Positions 1 to 3,580 of a stretch of DNA of 5,307 bases are shown here, piece after piece. Within the stretch, counting starts at the first letter, position 1. Each line of letters begins with the position of its first letter. The translations under genes were made by a program, and so were the position numbers. The notes below the pieces were generated by a model, which was not told where the DNA came from, made no database searches, and saw only the letters and a list, made by a program, of their open reading frames with translations. The DNA is from Candidatus Woesearchaeota archaeon (GTDB lineage: Archaea; Nanobdellota; Nanobdellia; Woesearchaeales; JACQNA01): positions 1 through 5,307 of the forward strand of contig JACQNA010000053.1 of NCBI GenBank assembly GCA_016203335.1. Direction: 5' to 3'.

Positions 1-233
1 GCCTGCGAGGAAACCGTCGTTAATATGCCCACAAGCTCCCCGCTCCCCACCACAAAAAACGAGATGACAAACGCAACCAGCGCATTCAATGGCTTTTTGG
101 TGTACTTTACCTTGTCAATCTCTTCAGTTCCCAGGACGCGCGTCTTTTCCAGGATGGCAAAGGCAATGGTGAACACCAGCACAAACGGCAGCACCACATC
201 ATAGATGCCGATCGTATCCAAAAATCCAATCAT
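1..233 (-). CDS. Small membrane protein, N-terminal part (cut by left edge)
   Basis: About 77 residues of an open frame run off the left edge. From the ATG at 233 the protein begins MIGFLDTIGIYDVV. It has a hydrophobic segment at about residues 12-28 (VVLPFVLVFTIAFAIL), a charged stretch at 29-48 (EKTRVLGTEEIDKVKYTKK), and a second hydrophobic segment at about 51-71. It therefore looks like an integral membrane protein with at least two helices. It recalls small uncharacterised membrane proteins of DPANN-type archaea with an LPF.LVFT..FAILEKT core, but that is recollection and no function can be given. The start is uncertain. The TATA box at 281-288 predicts a leaderless start at the ATG at 258, which is out of frame with this ORF by one base. 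No Shine-Dalgarno sequence precedes the ATG at 233. A one-base indel in the short G/C runs at 234-241 would join MAESAF to this frame. Confidence 0.75.
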   Translation of the reverse strand, partial: MIGFLDTIGIYDVVLPFVLVFTIAFAILEKTRVLGTEEIDKVKYTKKPLNALVAFVISFFVVGSGELVGILTTVSSQ

Positions 234-280
234 CCCGCGGAACGCAGATTCAGCCATGCCCCTACTGGCGGAATTTTGCT

Positions 281-288
281 ATATAAAG
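281..288 (-). promoter_or_regulatory. TATA box of the leftward membrane-protein gene
   Basis: On the minus strand this reads TTTATATA, preceded by a BRE-like CGAAAGC. The centre of TTTATA (283-288) lies 27.5 nt from the ATG at 258. This is the same distance as in the two promoters at 2781-2798, so a leaderless transcript starting at or next to that ATG is predicted. The ATG at 233 would instead have a leader of about 25 nt. Confidence 0.7.
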
Positions 289-302
289 CTTTCGGTAAAC
301 CA

Positions 303-308
303 TTTATA
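303..308 (+). promoter_or_regulatory. TATA box of the translin/HD operon
   Basis: TTTATA, preceded by the A-rich BRE-like GGTAAACCA, has its centre 26.5 nt upstream of the ATG at 332. This supports a leaderless mRNA beginning at that ATG and favours it over the in-frame ATG at 359. The box lies about 15 nt from the oppositely oriented TATA box at 281-288, so the two promoters are divergent and close. Confidence 0.7.
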
Positions 309-331
309 CCACCCCCTTCCTCACATAAGGC

Positions 332-895
332 ATGCTCAACACCAGAGAGTTCACTGCCATGAAAGAGGAGCTTGCCGCTGAAGATGAAAGGAGGGAGGAG
401 ATCATCAAGTCCTCACGCGACGTGCTAAAGCTGGCGAAGCAACTGATTTACGCCATCCACAGGAATGATAAAAATACCGGGCGCCTGGGCAAAGAGCTGC
501 AGGAGCAGAAGCGCAGGCTCGATGCCCTTGCACAAGGGAATGATCATGACGAAGGCGCCTCCAGCGCGGCAGCACAGGAATATGCAGAAGCCATGGTATT
601 TCTCGTCTTTCGGAGCAAAGGCACACTCCCTTCCAGGAAAGAGATCGGAGTTGCTACTGAAGACTATCTTGCAGGCATTGCTGACTTCACCGGAGAGATG
701 GTCAGATTTGCCACTAACTCTATTATTGCAGGCAACCAAGAGCAGGCAGCCAATGCCACTGCCCTTGTTGAGGAGCTCTACGGCCAATTTCTGCAGTTTG
801 ACTTCAGGAACGGCCTGTTGAGGAAAAAGAGCGACAGCATCAAATACAACCTGCAGCGCTTGGAAGAGATGATGTATGACACCAGGAAACGATAA
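332..895 (+). CDS. Archaeal translin/Trax-family RNA-binding endoribonuclease
   Basis: This 187-aa, mostly helical protein belongs to the translin family, which forms ring or barrel oligomers that bind and cut single-stranded RNA. Eukaryotic translin-Trax is C3PO. Family hallmarks are visible: QEYAEA (82-87), the TEDYL segment (109-113), ADFTGEMVRFATNSI (117-131), and a C-terminal block with DFRNGLLRKKSDSIKYNLQR (157-176) followed by LEEMMYD (177-183). E83, E86 and D118 correspond to the acidic catalytic residues of Trax, with E122 also nearby, so it may be an active nuclease rather than only an RNA binder. That is inferred from family alignment by memory. The N-terminus (about 12-70) is highly charged and helical. 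The start at 332 is chosen because the TATA box is 26.5 nt upstream; ATG 359 is the alternative. It is first in an operon and overlaps the next gene by 20 nt. Length is normal for archaeal members. Confidence 0.88.
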   Translation: MLNTREFTAMKEELAAEDERREEIIKSSRDVLKLAKQLIYAIHRNDKNTGRLGKELQEQKRRLDALAQGNDHDEGASSAAAQEYAEAMVFLVFRSKGTLPSRKEIGVATEDYLAGIADFTGEMVRFATNSIIAGNQEQAANATALVEELYGQFLQFDFRNGLLRKKSDSIKYNLQRLEEMMYDTRKR

Positions 896-1445
896 GACTC
901 TCGTCAATTTCCTGTTTGAGCTCGGCCAGCTCAAGAGAGTCAAGCGCTCCGGCTGGTGGCTGCTGGGCATCACCAATCCGGAATCTGTCGCTGAGCATAC
1001 GTTTCGCGCGGCAGCGCTTGCCTATCTCCTTGCGCAGCAGGAAAAAAAGGATGCAGAGCACGCAGCAGCGCTCTGCCTGTTCCACGATATCCATGAGACT
1101 AGGCTCAATGATTTGCATAAAGTAGGGCACCGCTATATTGATTTCCGCCAGGCAGAGCGTCAGGCAGCGGCAGAGCAGGCAGCTCCCCTTTCCGGCATCT
1201 TGCCGCTTCTGAGTGAATTCCAGGATCAAAAGACGCCAGAGTCCCGTATTGCGCGCGATGCTGATCTCCTGGAGAACGCGCTGCAGGCAAAAGAATACAC
1301 GGAGCAGGGATTTCCTGACGCGCAGAATTGGATAGACAATATCCGCGGCATTCTCCAGACAATCTCTGCAAAACGCCTGCTCCATCGGATTGAGCAGGGG
1401 TCCATGAATGACTGGTGGAAGCCGCTCAAGAAGATTGACCGATGA
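876..1445 (+). CDS. HD-domain phosphohydrolase, YfbR/HDDC2 5'-deoxynucleotidase-like
   Basis: This 189-aa cytosolic metal-dependent phosphohydrolase has an N-terminal block LKRVKRSGWWLLGI (19-32), then NPESVAEHTFRAA (34-46), which is typical of the YfbR/HDDC2 branch of the HD superfamily. The metal ligands are visible as H41, H70-D71 (FHDIHE, with E74 a likely catalytic acid) and an Asp in ARDADLLE (D130, less likely D128). Family members remove the 5' phosphate from (deoxy)nucleoside monophosphates; the exact substrate here cannot be read from sequence. The ATG at 876 lies inside the translin gene, a 20-nt overlap. It is preferred because no other ATG precedes the conserved block and NFLFELGQLKRV is a typical family start. 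A weak GGAAGAG lies just upstream. The stop overlaps the next ATG (ATGA), implying translational coupling. Pairing with translin suggests a role in RNA or nucleotide turnover (inference). Confidence 0.85.
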   Translation: MTPGNDKTLVNFLFELGQLKRVKRSGWWLLGITNPESVAEHTFRAAALAYLLAQQEKKDAEHAAALCLFHDIHETRLNDLHKVGHRYIDFRQAERQAAAEQAAPLSGILPLLSEFQDQKTPESRIARDADLLENALQAKEYTEQGFPDAQNWIDNIRGILQTISAKRLLHRIEQGSMNDWWKPLKKIDR

Positions 1446-1657
1446 AAAAACAGAAGCAGAAGCCGGCAAAGCAGAAAGACCAGAATCTGAAGATACTGTT
1501 TGAGGACATCGCCAGCCACCGCAGGGAAGTCAAGGAGATTGAGGCATTGACCTTCCAGCAGCTGATGGGCGTGCAGAAGCGGATTGCTGCTGAGCTGCGC
1601 AAAAAGGGAAAAGTAATGGCTGATGAATCTGAAGATGACTCACCAGAAGAGGAATAA
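1442..1657 (+). CDS. 71-aa charged protein of unknown function
   Basis: I do not recognise a family. The 71-aa product begins with a very lysine/glutamine-rich stretch (MKKQKQKPAKQKDQ, 1-14). A predicted helical or coiled-coil segment follows at about 17-56 (ILFEDIASHRREVKEIEALT, then FQQLMGVQKRIAAELRKKG). It ends in an acidic tail (DESEDDSPEEE, 61-71). There is no signal peptide, membrane segment or cysteine motif. The start codon shares ATGA with the stop of the HD gene, the usual mark of a real coupled gene in this window, and no Shine-Dalgarno is seen. The polar charge layout would suit binding to nucleic acid or to a partner protein, but this is inference. It is the last gene of its operon and is followed by a convergent intergenic region rich in inverted repeats. 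Confidence 0.7.
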   Translation: MKKQKQKPAKQKDQNLKILFEDIASHRREVKEIEALTFQQLMGVQKRIAAELRKKGKVMADESEDDSPEEE

Positions 1658-1682
1658 AAAAAGCAGGAAGCTATTTTCCCGA

Positions 1683-1752
1683 CGTATCGGAAATCGCCTT
1701 GCGCACGCCAGCCATACTTCAGCACAGGGTAAGCAAGCGATTTCCGAGTACG
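1683..1752. repeat. Imperfect 20-bp inverted repeat with 30-nt loop
   Basis: Positions 1683-1702 pair with 1733-1752. The arms match over their full 20 bases except for one unpaired base in each arm (an extra C at about 1697-1698 in the left arm; an extra G or A near 1747-1748 in the right arm). The spacer is 1703-1732. Most of the gap between the two convergent genes is taken up by this element, which is followed two bases later by a second hairpin. It could form a hairpin in the RNA of either strand, act at the ends of convergent transcripts, or be a remnant of a small mobile element. Confidence 0.65.
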
Positions 1753-1753
1753 C

Positions 1754-1792
1754 TCAAGAACACCCGCCCTAAAGGGCGGGGCGTGTTCTTGA
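1754..1792. terminator. Strong two-part hairpin at convergent gene ends, possible bidirectional terminator
   Basis: The outer arms TCAAGAACAC (1754-1763) and GTGTTCTTGA (1783-1792) pair perfectly. The inner arms CCGCCC (1764-1769) and GGGCGG (1774-1779) close on a TAAA loop (1770-1773), with GGC (1780-1782) bulged on one side. The stop codon of the minus-strand gene (1769-1771) lies in the inner stem/loop. No clear T-run follows on either side, so this is not a classical intrinsic terminator. The position between converging genes supports transcript end formation or 3'-end protection. The GC-rich stem with a TAAA loop also resembles the end hairpins of IS200/IS605-type elements, but no transposase is present. 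Confidence 0.5.
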
Positions 1793-2758
1793 CGCTTTCC
1801 TGACCTCTTGGATAATCTCGCAGATTAATTCAGCCCCGACAGCAGGATACCAGAAGCTGAGGAAGCTCGTCGGCTCAAACTGGATGATGATCTTGTCGGT
1901 GGTAGGAAACAGCTGCTGTCTCGGCCCGGTCGCCAGCAGCCCATGAAAGACCTGCTCTACCGTTATCCTCGGCTTGCCGACGCGCGCTAATGCGCTGTCC
2001 GCAGCCTCCAGGAAGCGCTCAGGAGTGAATTCCCGCTCCAGCCTCTCCACAGCGCCGTGATCCGCATGGAGCTGGATTGCCTGCATATCGCGCAGCAGGT
2101 TGGTCCGGAACTCAATTCCTATCTTCTGCAGGTCAAAGCTGCCATAGCGCCTGACCACGGTGCTGATCACCCGCTCCTGCTCCAGCCGGATAACGTCCTT
2201 ATACGCTTTCTCCACCTCGGTGAAGAAAGAGTCATATTTCCGGTTGACCTGGTCTACAATCCGCTGGAGCGTTGCCCTATCCACGCCCTGGCCGGCAAAG
2301 GTCGTCAGGTCCATGATGCTGGGCATCACCTTCAGCCGGCTGAATGCCCGGTGGATGAGCACAATCACCTTTCCTTTCTTCACCTCATTCCAGAACTCGC
2401 TGTAAATCTGCAGGCGGTGCGCATGGTCTGTCGCATCGCGGGCAGCCCAGGCGTATTTCCGCCGGTAGGCGAAAAGATCCTCTGCATCAATGTCCATCAT
2501 GAACTTCGGGTAGAATGCAACCGCTTCCTGCTCCGGTGGAATCTCCCGGTTCAGGTCAATCCCCCAGGTCATCTTCCGGGAGACATTGCCGACGACAAAT
2601 CTTCCCCCGAGCTGCTGCCAGCAGAGCGAAGAGATGGTCTCGCTGTACTCATCCCTGCTCGTGCTCGCCTCAAATGCCGGCCCGGAATGCGGCGTCACGA
2701 ATACGACATCCCCCGGCGCCTCATACACTGCATACCCTGGACAGAACCTTACCTTCAT
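1769..2758 (-). CDS. N-formylglutamate amidohydrolase-like protein (tentative)
   Basis: This 329-aa protein has no signal peptide. Its N-terminal third carries a motif series seen in the FGase (HutG-like, PF05013) family: TPHSG (22-26), SRD (34-36), NVSRKMTWGIDLNRE (58-72). Further on, a hydrophobic strand leads to a histidine (KVIVLIHRAFSR, 130-141), where FGases place another metal-site residue. The likely metal or catalytic positions are H24, D36, H136, R61, D68, N70 and R71 (inference from family pattern). The central and C-terminal parts (about 160-260) are charged, helical and not recognised. It ends with FEPTSFLSFWYP (294-305). If correct, it would be a metal-dependent amide hydrolase, but the substrate is unknown and it may be a distant archaeal branch. 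The start at 2758 is 27.5 nt from the TATA box at 2783-2788, implying a leaderless mRNA. The C-terminal codons lie in the hairpin at 1754-1792. Confidence 0.7.
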   Translation of the reverse strand: MKVRFCPGYAVYEAPGDVVFVTPHSGPAFEASTSRDEYSETISSLCWQQLGGRFVVGNVSRKMTWGIDLNREIPPEQEAVAFYPKFMMDIDAEDLFAYRRKYAWAARDATDHAHRLQIYSEFWNEVKKGKVIVLIHRAFSRLKVMPSIMDLTTFAGQGVDRATLQRIVDQVNRKYDSFFTEVEKAYKDVIRLEQERVISTVVRRYGSFDLQKIGIEFRTNLLRDMQAIQLHADHGAVERLEREFTPERFLEAADSALARVGKPRITVEQVFHGLLATGPRQQLFPTTDKIIIQFEPTSFLSFWYPAVGAELICEIIQEVRKASRTRPAL

Positions 2759-2780
2759 TGCAGCGACGAGCTTGCTGCGT

Positions 2781-2788
2781 TATATAAA
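2781..2788 (-). promoter_or_regulatory. TATA box of the leftward FGase-like gene
   Basis: On the minus strand this reads TTTATATA, preceded by a BRE-like ATAAAAC. The TTTATA centre is 27.5 nt from the start codon at 2758, so a leaderless transcript is expected. It lies back to back with the gatC TATA box, with only GT (2789-2790) between them, so each box sits within the other promoter's BRE region. Confidence 0.78.
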
Positions 2789-2790
2789 GT

Positions 2791-2798
2791 TTTATATA
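2791..2798 (+). promoter_or_regulatory. TATA box of gatC
   Basis: TTTATATA, preceded by ATAAAGT (BRE-like), has the centre of TTTATA 27.5 nt upstream of the gatC ATG at 2821. A leaderless gatC mRNA is predicted. Its BRE overlaps the oppositely oriented TATA box at 2781-2788. Confidence 0.78.
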
Positions 2799-2820
2799 GC
2801 ACTTCATACACATTGCCGCT

Positions 2821-3102
2821 ATGGTGGAAAAAACGCTCGTTGCGCATGTTGCGAAGCTCGCGCGCATCCATCTCACCCCTTCGGAAATAGAAATCCTGCT
2901 TCCGCAGCTTACTGAAGTGCTCGATGCCTTCTCCACACTGGGGAAGGTCAACACCAAGAACATCGCACCAAGCTTCCATCCGATTGCCCTGCAGCCAAAT
3001 CTCCGCGATGATGTTCCTCACCACTGCCTGGGCCAGGAAGAGGCGCTGGCAAATGCCCCGCACCGCAAAGACGGGTATTTCCAGGGGCCAAGGGTAGTAT
3101 AA
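2821..3102 (+). CDS. gatC: Asp/Glu-tRNA amidotransferase subunit C
   Basis: This is a full-length 93-aa GatC, the small subunit that wraps around GatA and GatB and stabilises the GatCAB amidotransferase. The complex converts Asp-tRNA(Asn) to Asn-tRNA(Asn) and/or Glu-tRNA(Gln) to Gln-tRNA(Gln), using glutamine and ATP. Diagnostic features are the N-terminal helix VAHVAKLARIHLTPSE (7-22), QLTEVLDAFSTLGKVNT (29-45), the LRDD motif (61-64), EALANAP (74-80), and the ending DGYFQGPRVV (84-93), all typical of the family. In archaea, Gln-tRNA is usually made by GatDE, so GatCAB is probably used for Asn-tRNA (general knowledge, not shown here). The ATG at 2821 is supported by TATA spacing. gatA lies 475 bp downstream, separated by two other small genes; gatB is not in the window. 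Confidence 0.95.
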   Translation: MVEKTLVAHVAKLARIHLTPSEIEILLPQLTEVLDAFSTLGKVNTKNIAPSFHPIALQPNLRDDVPHHCLGQEEALANAPHRKDGYFQGPRVV

Positions 3103-3115
3103 CAAAGCAGAAACA

Positions 3116-3121
3116 TTTATG
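3116..3121 (+). promoter_or_regulatory. Probable TATA box of the ASCH-zinc ribbon-gatA-Nudix operon
   Basis: TTTATG, preceded by the purine-rich GCAGAAACA, is centred 28.5 nt upstream of the ATG at 3147. It is a weaker match than the other boxes (TTTATATA). The operon may therefore also be read through from the gatC promoter, since only 44 nt separate gatC from the ASCH gene and no terminator is seen. Confidence 0.5.
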
Positions 3122-3146
3122 AGGAGGTTCATGTTTCCCTAACCAG

Positions 3147-3410
3147 ATGGCAACGATCACCAAGAAAGTATGGCCGAAATTCTTTGAGCAGCTGCTCTCG
3201 GGAGAGAAACAGTTTGAGCTTCGCCTCGCGGATTTCGAGCTGAATCCAGGGGACACGCTTGTCCTCAAGGAATTTGACCCGGAGACCCAGGCGTTTACCG
3301 GCAGAAAGATCACCAAGGTTGCCCAGAAAGTGATGAAGATCAACCCTGCTGAGATGTATTCTCTTGATGAGATTGAAACATACGGGTTTTACCTCATTGA
3401 CCTCGCATGA
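3147..3410 (+). CDS. ASCH/DUF3850 (PUA-like) putative RNA-binding protein
   Basis: This 87-aa single-domain protein shows the ASCH/DUF3850 pattern: KKVWPKFFEQLLSGEKQFEL (6-25), with the G-x-K-x-x-E-x-R core at G19, K21, E24 and R26. LNPGDTLVLKEFDPE (32-46) and the TGRKITK strand (51-57) follow. ASCH domains have a PUA-like beta-barrel fold and are thought to bind RNA, or in some cases modified nucleosides; the target here is unknown. The ATG at 3147 has the weak TATA box about 28 nt upstream, and the conserved domain begins immediately. The stop overlaps the next start (ATGA at 3407-3410). Its place between gatC and gatA, coupled through the zinc-ribbon gene to gatA, suggests a link to tRNA or translation (inference). 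It is small but complete, as the domain is about 80-100 aa. Confidence 0.85.
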   Translation: MATITKKVWPKFFEQLLSGEKQFELRLADFELNPGDTLVLKEFDPETQAFTGRKITKVAQKVMKINPAEMYSLDEIETYGFYLIDLA

Positions 3411-3580
3411 GCGCCAAGGTATGCTTGCACTGTGGGAGCACCAATATCGCAATCAGCTATCCGGCGTCACAGGATTTGCTGCTCATTACCTGCTGCAGGG
3501 ATTGCCGCGCAAAAGGCAAGACCGTTGAACTTTCGGAGGATGCAATGCTCCGCCTCCAGAGGAGAATCAGACGCACATGA
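3407..3580 (+). CDS. 57-aa zinc-ribbon protein of unknown function
   Basis: The gene encodes 57 aa and is joined to both neighbours by 4-nt ATGA overlaps (3407-3410 with the ASCH gene, 3577-3580 with gatA). This strongly supports it as a real gene. The protein begins MSAKVCLHCGS and has a CxxC knuckle (C6, C9) and a second cluster CCRDC (C29, C30, C33). This fits one zinc site of the zinc-ribbon type, with one spare cysteine. The C-terminus is basic and helical (LRLQRRIRRT, 48-57), suitable for nucleic-acid contact. No named family is recognised. A protein this small inside a gat operon could be an RNA-binding partner of the ASCH protein or of GatA, but this is speculation. GAGGAG at 3559-3564, inside its 3' end, can act as the ribosome-binding site for gatA. 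Confidence 0.8.
   Translation: MSAKVCLHCGSTNIAISYPASQDLLLITCCRDCRAKGKTVELSEDAMLRLQRRIRRT
3559..3564 (+). promoter_or_regulatory. Shine-Dalgarno sequence for gatA
   Basis: GAGGAG lies 12 nt before the gatA ATG (3577), within the coding region of the zinc-ribbon gene. Together with the ATGA overlap, it supports the chosen gatA start. It also shows that internal operon genes may use Shine-Dalgarno initiation, unlike the leaderless first genes. Confidence 0.55.

Noticed and set aside
425..976. 183-aa open frame on the minus strand
   Set aside because: It is antisense to the conserved translin core, with no recognisable domain; a shadow of the real gene.
840..1469. 209-aa open frame on the minus strand
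   Set aside because: It lies antisense over the HD-domain gene, whose catalytic motifs are clear. The translation shows no family pattern, is rich in Cys/Leu/Arg as expected of a shadow frame, and has no promoter box at the right distance.
1658..1768. tRNA, small RNA gene or CRISPR repeat in the convergent intergenic region
   Set aside because: The inverted repeats do not fold as a tRNA cloverleaf. There is no repeated spacer unit, and no promoter box was seen for an independent RNA, so they are reported only as inverted repeats.
2057..2890. 277-aa open frame on the plus strand
   Set aside because: It is antisense to the FGase-like gene and runs through the divergent promoter and into gatC in another frame. 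Its content is His/Pro/Arg-rich without motifs.
3131..3142. ATG-TTT-CCC-TAA mini-ORF with a strong GAGGAGG (3121-3127) just upstream
   Set aside because: It could be a three-codon leader on read-through transcripts from gatC, but a leaderless start at 3147 would exclude it from the operon's own mRNA. Too short to support as a gene.
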